NCBI RefSeq assembly: GCF_013318015.2
Contig: NZ_CP115842.1
Location: 310,001-374,000, forward strand
Direction of reading: 5' to 3'
DNA: 64,000 bases
Source of the DNA: Agrobacterium tumefaciens
Lineage (GTDB): Bacteria > Pseudomonadota > Alphaproteobacteria > Rhizobiales > Rhizobiaceae
Shown: piece after piece, positions 8,764 to 19,525 of the stretch
Numbering within the stretch: position 1 is the first letter of the stretch
Layout: each line of letters opens with the position of its first letter
The notes under the pieces: model-generated
Databases searched by the model: none
What the model was told of the DNA's origin: nothing
The model's input: only the letters and a program-made list of their open reading frames with translations
Program-made: the position numbers and the translations under genes

Positions 8764-9534
8764 TCAGCTCATCCAGTTGCCGCCGTCGACATTATATGTC
8801 TGGGCGAGAATATAGTCGCTGTCTGAAGAGGCGAGGAAAACTGCAAGGCCCTTGATGTCATCAGGCGTGGCGAAACGGCCGATCGGCACGGATTTGGCCA
8901 CCGCCGCCTTCTTCTCACCCGGCTTCAAGCCTTCCCATTTGGCGAAATGCGCATCGACCACTTCCCAATGCTCGCCATCCACGACACCCGGCGCAATCGC
9001 ATTGACGTTGATGCCGTGTTTGACGAGCGCCAGCGCCGCCGACTGCGTGGCGGAAATGATCGCCGCTTTGGAAGCGCAATAAAGCGTCACGAGCGCCTCA
9101 CCGCGCCGACCGGCCTGGCTCGCCATATTGATGATCTTGCCGCCGCGCGCACGCGCGATCATGACATTGGAGACGGCCTTCATCATGAAAAGCGGCCCCT
9201 TGAGATTGATGTCGAAAACCCGCTCGTAGCTTTCTTCGGTAATGCCGTTGATCGGCGCCATATCGAAGATCGCGGCATTGTTGACGAGAATATCGATGCC
9301 GCCGAATTCCTCATCGACCGCCTTTACAACCGCATCGATCTGACCAAGGTCAGTCACGTCCAGACGGATGGCCTTGGCGGATGGGCCTATAGCGGCTGCA
9401 GAAGCGGTCGCCCTGGCAATATCGATATCGGCGATGATGACCTTTGCACCCTCATCGGCGAAAGCCTGCGCAAAACCAAGGCCGATGCCGCGGGCGGCGC
9501 CGGTAATCAGCGCGACCTTGTTCTTCAATCTCAT
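8764..9534 (-). CDS. SDR-family polyol dehydrogenase, probable galactitol/sorbitol dehydrogenase
   Basis: 256 residues from the ATG at 9534, with GGAG about 7 bases upstream; the frame is open to 9789 but that extension runs through a repeat. Classical short-chain dehydrogenase: TGAARGIG cofactor motif near residue 13, NNAA near residue 86, Ser and YCASK catalytic residues (Tyr-x-x-x-Lys), and VDGGNWMS at the C-terminus. It resembles SmoS-type sorbitol/galactitol 2-dehydrogenases that give fructose or tagatose. It lies 16 bases before the zinc dehydrogenase in the same operon and downstream of the ABC binding protein. In the C58 locus the equivalent enzyme serves galactitol use. Confidence 0.9.
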   Translation of the reverse strand: MRLKNKVALITGAARGIGLGFAQAFADEGAKVIIADIDIARATASAAAIGPSAKAIRLDVTDLGQIDAVVKAVDEEFGGIDILVNNAAIFDMAPINGITEESYERVFDINLKGPLFMMKAVSNVMIARARGGKIINMASQAGRRGEALVTLYCASKAAIISATQSAALALVKHGINVNAIAPGVVDGEHWEVVDAHFAKWEGLKPGEKKAAVAKSVPIGRFATPDDIKGLAVFLASSDSDYILAQTYNVDGGNWMS

Positions 9535-9611
9535 GTCGATCTCCGTGATGCATGGCGGGTAATGGATGAACTCGGCCATGCGCGTTTGTGTTAGATGCGA
9601 TTTTCTCACTC

Positions 9612-9730
9612 CCCTCATTCCTGTGCTTGTCACAGGAATACAGCCGACGCGCGTCTGCGTGGCGAGAGAGTCCTTTTCAGCCCAAGGGCTTGGGCTGACT
9701 GGATTCCTGTGACAAGCACAGGAATGAGGG
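9612..9730. repeat. Composite palindromic intergenic element
   Basis: A 28-base perfect inverted repeat (9612-9639 and 9703-9730; core CTGTGCTTGTCACAG) flanks a central near-palindrome at 9678-9697 (CAGCCCAAG, GG, CTTGGGCTG). Each outer arm is itself palindromic (CCTGTG/CACAGG). This mosaic of nested inverted repeats is typical of the short intergenic elements of Rhizobiaceae. It lies between the ABC binding protein gene and the SDR gene and may act on mRNA stability or termination. Confidence 0.8.
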
Positions 9731-9804
9731 CGGCGGGTGCGCCAGCCCCACCCATGCCGCCCGCCGCCAAAGTGACGAACGGGCGGCACGCCGGGAGGAC
9801 GCGG

Positions 9805-11118
9805 CTACTTGATGTAGCCCGCGCGGGTCATGTCACGCTCGACCTGTTTCTGGGCGCCTTCGAGCGCCGTATCGACGGTCTGCTGGCCGGAGAGTGCTGC
9901 CGCAATCTGCTGGCCGACAACCGTGCCGATCGACTGGAATTCCGGTATGGCGACGAACTGCACGCCGGTATAGGGAACCGGATCCTTTGTCGGCTTCGAC
10001 GGATCGGCGGACATGATGGCTTTCAGCACCGTATCCGCAAAGGGTGCGGCTTTCTTGTATTCTGGCAGCTCATAGGTGGATTTGCGCGTACCGGGCGGCA
10101 CGGCGACCCAGCCTTCGCTTTCGCCGACCGTCTTCACATAGTTCTTCGAGGTCGCCCATTTAACGAATGACTTGGCGGTTTCGAGCTTCTTCGTGGTGTT
10201 CGGAATTGCAAGGTTCCATGACCACGACCAGCTCGATCCGTTCGGCGTTGCCTCTACCGGAGCACGCGTGAAAGCGGTCTTGTCGGCAACCTGGCTCTGT
10301 TTGGGATCGTAGATACGTCCCGCAGCCGAAGTAGCGTCGATCCACATGGCGCAATGGCCGGATGCGAACAGCGTCTGGTTCTCGTTAAAGCCGTTGGTCG
10401 CCGCCCCGGGCGGGCCGTAGGAGGTCATCAGCGCAACATAATCCGAGATCGCCTTTTTCCACGGCTCGCTCGTCAGCTGCGGCTTCCAGTCCATGTCGAA
10501 CCAGCGTCCACCATAGGTATTGATCATGGTGCCGAGGAAAGCCATGTTCTCGCCCCAGCCCGGCTTGCCGCGCAGGCAAATGCCATATTGCTGTTTCGAC
10601 TTGTCCGTCAGCTTGGCCGCGAAGTCCTTGATCTGGTCGTAGCTCGGATTATCAGGCATTTTCAGGCCGGCCGCGTCGAACAGGTCCTTGCGGTAAAGGG
10701 TGAACGAGCTTTCGGTATAAAACGGCACCGCGTAAAGCTTGCCGTCCACCGTCAGGCCTTTTTTGATCGGATCGAGCAGATCGGCGTAATCGTAATCGTC
10801 GCCGAGATCATCGACCGGAGCCAGCCAGCCCTGCTTGCCCCAGATTGGCGCTTCGTAACCGCCGATGGTCATGATGTCGAACTGGCCGCCATTGGTGGCG
10901 ATATCGGTGGTGACGCGTTCGCGCAGAACATTCTCTTCCAGCACGATCCAGTTGATCTTGTTTCCTGTTTCCTTCTCCCAGGCGCTGGAAAGCTTCTGCA
11001 TGATGATCATGTCGCCATTGTTGACGGTGGCGATGTTGATTTCTTCCGCCTGCGCAAGTCCGGCCAAAAGGCCCGCTCCAACCACAGACGACGACAGAAT
11101 TCCAATGAATTTGCTCAT
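9805..11118 (-). CDS. Polyol ABC transporter substrate-binding protein (SmoE-like)
   Basis: 437 residues from the ATG at 11118, preceded by the strong site AAAGGAGGAG. Signal peptide MSKFIGILSSSVVGAGLL with cleavage at AQA-EE. The mature protein belongs to the extracellular solute-binding family 1 (MalE-like) subgroup that binds sorbitol, mannitol and related polyols: PFYTESSFTLYRKDLFDAAG, GICLRGKPGWGENMAFLG and WSWNLAIPNTTKKLETAKSF (in part) are diagnostic. It is transcribed divergently from the kinase, epimerase, permeases and ATPase that complete the importer. By synteny with the C58 locus it should bind D-altritol or galactitol. Confidence 0.9.
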   Translation of the reverse strand: MSKFIGILSSSVVGAGLLAGLAQAEEINIATVNNGDMIIMQKLSSAWEKETGNKINWIVLEENVLRERVTTDIATNGGQFDIMTIGGYEAPIWGKQGWLAPVDDLGDDYDYADLLDPIKKGLTVDGKLYAVPFYTESSFTLYRKDLFDAAGLKMPDNPSYDQIKDFAAKLTDKSKQQYGICLRGKPGWGENMAFLGTMINTYGGRWFDMDWKPQLTSEPWKKAISDYVALMTSYGPPGAATNGFNENQTLFASGHCAMWIDATSAAGRIYDPKQSQVADKTAFTRAPVEATPNGSSWSWSWNLAIPNTTKKLETAKSFVKWATSKNYVKTVGESEGWVAVPPGTRKSTYELPEYKKAAPFADTVLKAIMSADPSKPTKDPVPYTGVQFVAIPEFQSIGTVVGQQIAAALSGQQTVDTALEGAQKQVERDMTRAGYIK

Positions 11119-11172
11119 GAGACCCGCTCCTCCTTTACGGATGTCCACGCATAACAATACATGCGTAAATTT

Positions 11173-11201
11173 TTATCTCGCAAAATCGCGCCATTTGTCA
11201 A
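11173..11201 (-). promoter_or_regulatory. Probable sigma70 promoter of the polyol binding protein operon
   Basis: On the minus strand TTGACA (11201-11196) is followed after exactly 17 bases by AGATAA (11178-11173), about 55 bases upstream of the start codon. Good match to the consensus spacing. Confidence 0.5.
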
Positions 11202-11342
11202 CATCCAAAAATAAACTGTGACGTGAGCACTCTTGGATATATTGCTATAACTCGCTGTTTTAAAGTTGATAATGTCATCAAAAATAATTACATGATCCGC
11301 TTTACTTGCTGCATCGCAACAAAAACATCATCAAAAAATATC

Positions 11343-11370
11343 TTGACGCGCGTAAATTTTAACTGATATC
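11343..11370 (+). promoter_or_regulatory. Candidate promoter/operator for the tagatose kinase operon
   Basis: TTGACGCGCGTAAA at 11343-11356 is close to a palindrome centred on a CG step, the usual symmetry of LacI-type operators, and TTGACG could also serve as a -35 box with GATATC at 11365-11370 as a poor -10. A related GCGTAAATTTT occurs at 11163 beside the divergent promoter, so both directions share a motif. Inference only. Confidence 0.35.
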
Positions 11371-11429
11371 CGGAAAATAACAGAGCCGGGACGCCGGGGA
11401 TTTTTACCCACCGGAAAGGTGGGAGCCGA

Positions 11430-12437
11430 ATGCATATGGAGGAGATGATGAGGCAGGTATCCGCACTTGCGCCGCACGCGAAAGGCCCGACCATTACGGC
11501 GGGTGAAATCCTCGTGGAAATCATGGCGACGACAGTGGGCGACGGCTTTCTCGAGCCGCAAACGCTGATCGGCCCCTTTCCAAGCGGCGCGCCCGCCATT
11601 TTCATCGATCAGGTCGCGCGTTGCGGCGGCAGCGCCGGCATTATCGCGGCTGTTGGAGATGACGATTTCGGCCGCCTCAACATCGAGCGGCTGCGCCGTG
11701 ACGGCGTGGACATATCGGCCATCGCCATCATTGCGGACCGGCCGACCGGCAGCGCTTTTGTCCGCTACAGGGAAAACGGCGCACGGGATTTCGTTTTCAA
11801 CATCGCCCATTCCGCAGCGCGCGAAACGCACATGACTGATAAGGCGCAGGCCCTCATCGAACAGGCCGGCCATGTGCACGTCATGGGATCGGCGTTTGCG
11901 ATTACCGGTATCGGCGAGATCATTCTCGAGGCGATCAAAAGCGTCAAGGCGCGCGGCGGCTCGGTGTCTTTCGATCCGAACATCCGCAAGGAACTGGTGC
12001 AGGGTAACGAGGGCCGCAAGCTGATCGACGATCTCCTTGATGTCACCGACCTTCTGCTGCCTTCCGGCGAAGAACTTCAAGCTGCCTCCGGTCTGGATGA
12101 CGAGGACACAGCGATAGAAAAGCTCCTCGCCTCCGGTATCGGCGAAATCGTGCTGAAGCGCGGCGCGCAAGGCGCCAGCCACTTCAGCCGCGCCTATGGC
12201 CGCATCGACGCCCCCGGACTGACGGTCTCCGAAATCGATCCGACCGGCGCCGGCGACTGTTTCGGCGCAACTTACCTCACCTGCCGCCGCCTCGGCATGC
12301 ATCCCGAAAGAGCGCTCGCCTATGCCAATGCATCCGGCGCGCACAACGTCATAAAGCGCGGCCCCATGGAGGGCGCTGCCAGCCTTGCCGAACTTGACGC
12401 CTTCATGACCGCGCTATTGTCGGAGGAAGTCCTATGA
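11430..12437 (+). CDS. PfkB-family sugar kinase, probable D-tagatose kinase
   Basis: 335 residues. PfkB/ribokinase fold: the N-terminal signature region [17 protein letters not shown] (residues about 69-85) and the C-terminal catalytic motif [11 protein letters not shown] near residue 271 with the base aspartate. It would phosphorylate D-tagatose at C6 with ATP, the step shown for the PF00294 member of the C58 altritol/galactitol locus. Several starts are possible: ATG at 11430 (GGGAG upstream) or ATG at 11448 (GGAGG 5 bases upstream). It overlaps the next gene by 4 bases (ATGA), indicating translational coupling. Confidence 0.88.
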   Translation: MHMEEMMRQVSALAPHAKGPTITAGEILVEIMATTVGDGFLEPQTLIGPFPSGAPAIFIDQVARCGGSAGIIAAVGDDDFGRLNIERLRRDGVDISAIAIIADRPTGSAFVRYRENGARDFVFNIAHSAARETHMTDKAQALIEQAGHVHVMGSAFAITGIGEIILEAIKSVKARGGSVSFDPNIRKELVQGNEGRKLIDDLLDVTDLLLPSGEELQAASGLDDEDTAIEKLLASGIGEIVLKRGAQGASHFSRAYGRIDAPGLTVSEIDPTGAGDCFGATYLTCRRLGMHPERALAYANASGAHNVIKRGPMEGAASLAELDAFMTALLSEEVL

Positions 12438-13711
12438 CTGCCATTCTGGAAATCCTCGCCGCCGCGCGCCGTGCCGGCAAGCCCGCAGGCATCACTTCGG
12501 TCTGCTCTGCCCACCCCGTTGTCCTGCGCGCCGCAATCCGCCGCGCCGCTGCCGGTCAAACAGCCGTGCTGATCGAGGCCACCTGCAACCAGGTCAATCA
12601 TCTCGGCGGTTATACCGGCATGACGCCGCGCGACTTCGTTACCTTCGTCAACAGCATTGCGCAGGAAGAAGGACTGCCCGGCGAGCTCCTGATTTTCGGC
12701 GGCGATCATCTCGGTCCCAATCCCTGGCGCAAGGAGAAAGCCGAGGACGCGCTGACAAAAGCAGCCACCATGGTCGAAGCCTACGTCACAGCCGGTTTTC
12801 GCAAGATTCATCTGGATGCGTCGATGGGCTGCGCCGGTGAGCCGGCCGCACTGGATGACGTGACCATTGCCAATCGTGCGGCAAAACTCGCGGCTGTCGC
12901 CGAAAAGGCAGCCGCCGAGGCGGGGCTGCCAAAACCGCTTTACATTCTCGGCACCGAAGTGCCGGTGCCGGGCGGCGCCGATCACGTGCTCGACACGGTG
13001 GCGCCCACCGAGCCGCAGGCGGCGCGCATGACCATTGACCTGCACCGTGAGATATTCGCGCAGCACGGTCTTTCCGATGCGTTCGAACGGGTCATCGCCT
13101 TTGTCGTGCAGCCCGGCGTGGAATTCGGCAGCGACAATGTCGTCGCTTACAATCCGGATGCGGCCACGGCGCTCAGCGCCGTACTGGACGGCGAACCGCA
13201 ACTGGTCTTTGAGGCACACTCGACGGATTATCAAACGAGAGCAGCGCTTGGCGCCCTTGTGCGCGATGGATATCCGATCCTGAAAGTCGGTCCGGGGCTG
13301 ACCTTCGCTTACCGCGAAGCACTCTACGCTCTCGATATGATCGCATCCGAGATGGTCGGCGGCTATGGCGACCGGCCGCTGGCGCGGACCATGGAACAGC
13401 TGATGCTCGGCGCGCCCGGCGACTGGCAGGGTCATTACCATGGTGATGACATCACGCTCAGATTGCAGCGTCACTACAGCTACAGCGACCGCATTCGCTA
13501 TTACTGGACAAGGCCCGAGGCGCTCGCAGCCGTTTCCGCCTTGCATAAGGCGCTTGACGGGAAGACAATTCCCGAAACCCTGCTGCGCCAATACCTCGGC
13601 GAGCTGCCGCTCGCCACGGTTGCAGGCAAGGATATGGAGGAGGTTCTGATCGCCGCGGTGGATCAGGTGCTAGCAACCTACCATGCGGCGACGGGCGAAG
13701 GTCGCTGCTAA
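12434..13711 (+). CDS. PF08013 (GatZ/KbaZ) family, probable D-tagatose 6-phosphate 4-epimerase
   Basis: 425 residues, full family length. Motifs: [17 protein letters not shown] near the N-terminus, [28 protein letters not shown] around residue 95, and [13 protein letters not shown]. In enterobacteria GatZ and KbaZ are non-catalytic partners of class II tagatose-bisphosphate aldolase, but here no GatY/KbaY gene is present and the gene is coupled to a tagatose kinase. That arrangement matches the stand-alone 4-epimerase (tagatose 6-phosphate to fructose 6-phosphate) described for this family in A. tumefaciens. The pathway then joins glycolytic or pentose phosphate metabolism. Confidence 0.88.
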   Translation: MTAILEILAAARRAGKPAGITSVCSAHPVVLRAAIRRAAAGQTAVLIEATCNQVNHLGGYTGMTPRDFVTFVNSIAQEEGLPGELLIFGGDHLGPNPWRKEKAEDALTKAATMVEAYVTAGFRKIHLDASMGCAGEPAALDDVTIANRAAKLAAVAEKAAAEAGLPKPLYILGTEVPVPGGADHVLDTVAPTEPQAARMTIDLHREIFAQHGLSDAFERVIAFVVQPGVEFGSDNVVAYNPDAATALSAVLDGEPQLVFEAHSTDYQTRAALGALVRDGYPILKVGPGLTFAYREALYALDMIASEMVGGYGDRPLARTMEQLMLGAPGDWQGHYHGDDITLRLQRHYSYSDRIRYYWTRPEALAAVSALHKALDGKTIPETLLRQYLGELPLATVAGKDMEEVLIAAVDQVLATYHAATGEGRC

Positions 13712-13782
13712 GACAATCGTCAAGTTAAATTCGGATGTCCCGGCGGGGACGTTGCGGGTATCGGTCATGGAGGGGACTACCA

Positions 13783-14655
13783 ATGGCAACACGAAACACG
13801 AGCGGTCTGGCGCGGGTTATGCTTGCGCCTTCGGTGCTGCTTTTGCTGGTGTGGATGATCGTGCCCCTGGCGATGACGCTGTGGTTTTCGTTCCAGAACT
13901 ACAATCTGCTCAACCCTGCCAATGTCAGCTTCGCGGGCCTGTTCAATTACCAGTATTTCTATACCGATCCGGCCTTCTTCCAGTCGATCTTCAACACGCT
14001 TGCCATCGTCGGCGGCGTGCTTCTGATCACCGTCATCGGCGGTATTGCGATTGCGCTTCTGCTTGACCAGGACATCTTCGGTCAGGGCATCGTGCGCATC
14101 ATGATCATCTCGCCCTTCTTCGTCATGCCGCCTGTTGCGGCGCTGGTGTGGAAGAACATGATCATGCATCCCGGTTACGGCGTGCTTGCCGATCTGTCCC
14201 GCTTCTTCGGCCTGCAGCCGGTCGACTGGTTCGCGCAGTTTCCGCTGCTCTCCATCATCATCATCGTCGCCTGGCAATGGCTGCCCTTTGCCACGCTGAT
14301 CCTGCTCACCGCCCTCCAGTCGCTCGATGGCGAGCAGAAGGAAGCGGCCGAGATGGATGGCGCCAACTTCATCAACCGCTTCATCTACCTGACGCTGCCG
14401 CATCTTGCCCGCGCCATCACCGTCGTCATCCTCATCCAGACGATCTTCCTGCTCGGCGTTTACGCGGAAATCCTCGTCACCACCAATGGCGGCCCCGGCT
14501 ATGCCTCGACCAACCTTGCCTTCCTCATCTATCGCACGGCGCTTCTGGGCTACGACGTCGGCGGCGCATCGGCCGGTGGCATCATCGCCGTCGTGCTCGC
14601 CAATATCGTCGCCATCTTCCTGATGCGCGCCGTCGGCAAGAACCTCGACCGTTAA
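13783..14655 (+). CDS. Polyol ABC transporter permease (SmoF-like)
   Basis: 290 residues from the ATG at 13783, which follows GGAGGGG; the frame extends to 13735 without a site. Six membrane segments and the binding-protein-dependent permease loop EAAEMDGANFINRFIYLTLP (EAA motif) near residue 190. Forms the inner membrane channel with the next gene. Operon order is kinase, epimerase, permease, permease, ATPase. Confidence 0.93.
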   Translation: MATRNTSGLARVMLAPSVLLLLVWMIVPLAMTLWFSFQNYNLLNPANVSFAGLFNYQYFYTDPAFFQSIFNTLAIVGGVLLITVIGGIAIALLLDQDIFGQGIVRIMIISPFFVMPPVAALVWKNMIMHPGYGVLADLSRFFGLQPVDWFAQFPLLSIIIIVAWQWLPFATLILLTALQSLDGEQKEAAEMDGANFINRFIYLTLPHLARAITVVILIQTIFLLGVYAEILVTTNGGPGYASTNLAFLIYRTALLGYDVGGASAGGIIAVVLANIVAIFLMRAVGKNLDR

Positions 14656-14667
14656 GGAGAAGCGATC

Positions 14668-15492
<825 letters not shown>

Positions 15493-15504
15493 GGAACGAC
15501 AATA

Positions 15505-16503
<999 letters not shown>

Positions 16504-16513
16504 CGCCTTAAGT

Positions 16514-17590
16514 TCAGGCCTCGTCGATCCTGACACCGTTTCGGTCAAAAACATGAAGCCGTTCCTGCGGGAAACCGACCCGCATGGACTTGCCCGGCTG
16601 CAACAGCGCCCGATCAGACGAAAACAGCTTGAAGGGCAATCCATGCACGGTCAGGTGCAGGATGATGCCGAGACCCGTCGGCTCGACGAGATCGACGGTC
16701 GCCTCGACAGCACCATCCGCAGGCGAGACGGTGACATGTTCCGGCCGGATACCGAGTGTGACCGGCTCACCATCGGCAAGCTTCACGTCGCGGCCGAGTT
16801 CGAGGCGTGTGCCATCGCCGAGCACGACGAAACTACCGCCATTCTCCCGTCCGAGCCGTCCTTCCAGAAAATTCATGCCCGGCGAACCGATAAAACCAGC
16901 GACGAACAGATTGGCTGGGCGATCGTAGAGATCGAGCGGTGCGCCGATCTGCTGCACATGGCCGGCATTCATCGCGACGATACGGGATGCTAGCGTCATC
17001 GCCTCGATCTGGTCATGGGTGACATAAACCGAGGTGGCGCCGAGATCAGCATGCATGCGCTTGATTTCGGCCCGCATCTGCTCGCGAAGCCGTGCATCGA
17101 GGTTGGAGAGTGGCTCATCGAACAGAAAAGCCTTAGGCTGGCGCACGATGGCCCGGCCCATGGCGACGCGTTGGCGCTGGCCGCCGGAAAGCGCCTTCGG
17201 ACGGCGCGCCAGATAGGGATCGAGACCGAGTTTCGCCGAAGCACCGGCCACGGCCGCCGCGATTGTCTCCTTGGTGCTGCGGCGCAGGCGCAGGCTGTAG
17301 CTCATATTGTCGGCGACGCTCATATGCGGATAAAGCGCATAGGACTGGAACACCATGGCGATATCCCGGTCCTTCGGCTTGCGGTCGTTGACGCGCTCAC
17401 CGTCGATGGTCAATTCGCCCGCTGAAATCTCCTCCAGACCGGCGATCATTCGCAGCAGTGTCGATTTTCCGCAGCCGGAAGGGCCGACGAGGACGATGAA
17501 TTCGCCGTCCTCGATCTTCAGATCGACCCCGTGCAGGACCGCAAGGTCGCCATAGGTCTTGCCGACATTCTTCAGCTCGATGGAAGCCAT
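16514..17590 (-). CDS. Sugar-type ABC transporter ATP-binding protein, second system
   Basis: 358 residues. Walker [10 protein letters not shown] (about 36-44), signature [14 protein letters not shown], Walker [12 protein letters not shown], switch VTHDQIEAM and C-terminal TOBE region with GIRPEHV. It is the last gene of an operon running GntR regulator, PLP enzyme, binding protein, two permeases, ATPase. Only 4 bases separate it from the permease upstream. Confidence 0.95.
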   Translation of the reverse strand: MASIELKNVGKTYGDLAVLHGVDLKIEDGEFIVLVGPSGCGKSTLLRMIAGLEEISAGELTIDGERVNDRKPKDRDIAMVFQSYALYPHMSVADNMSYSLRLRRSTKETIAAAVAGASAKLGLDPYLARRPKALSGGQRQRVAMGRAIVRQPKAFLFDEPLSNLDARLREQMRAEIKRMHADLGATSVYVTHDQIEAMTLASRIVAMNAGHVQQIGAPLDLYDRPANLFVAGFIGSPGMNFLEGRLGRENGGSFVVLGDGTRLELGRDVKLADGEPVTLGIRPEHVTVSPADGAVEATVDLVEPTGLGIILHLTVHGLPFKLFSSDRALLQPGKSMRVGFPQERLHVFDRNGVRIDEA

Positions 17591-17594
17591 GGGA

Positions 17595-18425
17595 TTATCC
17601 TTTCACCGCGCCGGCCGTCAGGCCCTGCACGAGATAACGTTGAATGAGCAGGAAGAAGAGACAGGCCGGAATGAGCGCCAGCACACCCGCCGCCATCATC
17701 TGCCCGAAATCGACGGAAAATTTTGAAACGAAGGTCAACAGCCCGACCGGGAATGTGGCGCTCTGGTTGCCCGAAATCAGCATCAGCGCAAACAGCAACT
17801 CGCTCCACGCGGCGGTGAAGACGAATCCCAGCGTCGCAGCGATGCCCGGCAATGTCAGCGGCAGGATGATCTGGCGGAATGCCGTGAAGCGGCTTGCCCC
17901 GTCGATCATCGCCGCCTCTTCCAGATCCTTCGGAATACCGTCGAAGAATGACTGCATGAGGAAAGTGGCAAACGGCACGTTGAAGGCGGTGTAGACGATG
18001 ACGAGACCCGTCAGGCTGTTGGTGAGGCCGAGCGGCGACAGCATCTTGAAGATCGGCGCGACCAGCATGACCAGCGGAAACATCTGGGTAATCAGCATCA
18101 GCGCCACGATCCAGTATTTGCCCTTGAAGCGGAACCGCGACAGCGCATAACCGGACAGTGACGAGAGCACCGTAACGGCAAGTGCCGTGGAGCCGGCAAC
18201 GATGACGCTGTTCTTAAAAAATGTCGGGAAGGCACTGTTTTCTATGACATATCGATAATGATCCAGCGTCGCGTGCGACGGCCACATTCGCACGCCTTCG
18301 CTATAAAGCAGGTCATTCGGCGTGACCGAGACCTTGAGCAGCCAGAACAGCGGAAACAGCGCAAAGACGATATAGGCGAGGATCGCCAGGCGATGGGCAA
18401 GGGTGAGGAATATCCTTGATGTCAT
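17595..18425 (-). CDS. Sugar-type ABC transporter permease, second system (MalG type)
   Basis: 276 residues, six membrane segments, EAA loop EEAAMIDGASRFTAFRQIIL near residue 185 and the family ending YLVQGLTAGAVKG. Inner membrane subunit of the second importer. The gene starts 3 bases after the preceding permease ends. Confidence 0.93.
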   Translation of the reverse strand: MTSRIFLTLAHRLAILAYIVFALFPLFWLLKVSVTPNDLLYSEGVRMWPSHATLDHYRYVIENSAFPTFFKNSVIVAGSTALAVTVLSSLSGYALSRFRFKGKYWIVALMLITQMFPLVMLVAPIFKMLSPLGLTNSLTGLVIVYTAFNVPFATFLMQSFFDGIPKDLEEAAMIDGASRFTAFRQIILPLTLPGIAATLGFVFTAAWSELLFALMLISGNQSATFPVGLLTFVSKFSVDFGQMMAAGVLALIPACLFFLLIQRYLVQGLTAGAVKG

Positions 18426-18428
18426 CGG

Positions 18429-19373
18429 TCAGTCCTTCTCGATAAGGCGTTGGCGCAGGAGCACGATGAGCATGGAATAGGCCAGAAGCAGCACCAGAAG
18501 TACCAGCGCGATGGCCGAGGCATAACCGAAATCGAGCCGCCGGAAGGCCTGCGTGAAGATGTAGCTCGCAACGATCTGGGTGCGGTCTGCCGGTCCGCCA
18601 TTGGTCATAACGATGATGAGATCGGCAAAATTGGCGATCCAGACGGTGCGCAGCAAAACGGTGATGGCGATGGTGGGTGCGAGAAATGGGAGGGTGATGG
18701 AGGTGAAGCGCTGCAACGGGTTTGCCCCGTCAATGGAAGCGGCCTCGTAAAGATCACGCGGGATCGCCTGAAGTGCGGCAAGCAATGTGATGGCGAAGAA
18801 AGGAATGCCCCACCAGACATTGGCGATGATCGGCCCCCACATGGCAAGCTGCGGATCGGCAAGAATATTGTTGGGCGCGGAGAGAAGCCCGAGCGAGACC
18901 ATCCAGTGCGGCAGCGGTCCTATGACCGGATTGAACAGCCAAGCCCAGTTGAGACCGGCAAGAAAGGTTGGCACGGCCCATGGCAGAAACACCAGCGCCT
19001 GGGCCAGCCCCCTGCCCGCGAACGGCTTGTCCAGCAGCAGCGCCAGAATGAGACCAAAGAAAAACTGCAGGAATACCGAAGCCCCCGTCCACCACAGCGT
19101 ATTTTTCAGCGCCCGGTAAAAGGCCGCATCCTGCGACAGTGCCTCCAGATGTTTCAAGCCAACGAAACCGCCGGAAAAAGGATTGAGCAGCTGCACGTCG
19201 CGAAACGCATAGGACAGGCCGAGCACCAGCGGCACCAGCATGACGGCAACAATGAGCACGAGAACCGGCGCACTATAGAGCCAGGGTTCGGCCCAGTCGG
19301 CAAAACGCTGCATTGCCGGCTTGCCGACGCGGTTGCGCGCGGCCACGGGTCCGGCGCCATGGGCATAGGACAT
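18429..19373 (-). CDS. Sugar-type ABC transporter permease, second system (MalF/UgpA type)
   Basis: 314 residues. After a polar N-terminal 25 residues come six membrane segments; the EAA loop is [20 protein letters not shown]. Pairs with the downstream permease. A start at the internal ATG (MQRFADWAEPW, residue 21) is also possible, since many relatives begin there. Confidence 0.92.
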   Translation of the reverse strand: MSYAHGAGPVAARNRVGKPAMQRFADWAEPWLYSAPVLVLIVAVMLVPLVLGLSYAFRDVQLLNPFSGGFVGLKHLEALSQDAAFYRALKNTLWWTGASVFLQFFFGLILALLLDKPFAGRGLAQALVFLPWAVPTFLAGLNWAWLFNPVIGPLPHWMVSLGLLSAPNNILADPQLAMWGPIIANVWWGIPFFAITLLAALQAIPRDLYEAASIDGANPLQRFTSITLPFLAPTIAITVLLRTVWIANFADLIIVMTNGGPADRTQIVASYIFTQAFRRLDFGYASAIALVLLVLLLAYSMLIVLLRQRLIEKD

Positions 19374-19485
19374 GATTGATCGCTCCTGATCGGACGGCGG
19401 GGCGGACAGGTTTTTCTAACGCTTCTGGCCAGCCGGTCCGCACGTTTTGAAATGGGGCCTGCCGTTTGGGACAGCCCGCAAGAAC

Positions 19486-19514
19486 GGCCGCGCGGGTTCA
19501 AACCTCGCGCGGCC
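19486..19514. repeat. Strong intercistronic hairpin between binding protein and permease genes
   Basis: GGCCGCGCG and CGCGCGGCC close around GGTT-CA-AACC, giving a stem of about 13 pairs with a single bulge. It lies just downstream of the binding-protein stop codon on the minus strand. Such hairpins commonly protect the binding-protein mRNA and lower downstream expression. There is no T tract. Confidence 0.6.
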
Positions 19515-19525
19515 AACCGTGTGGT

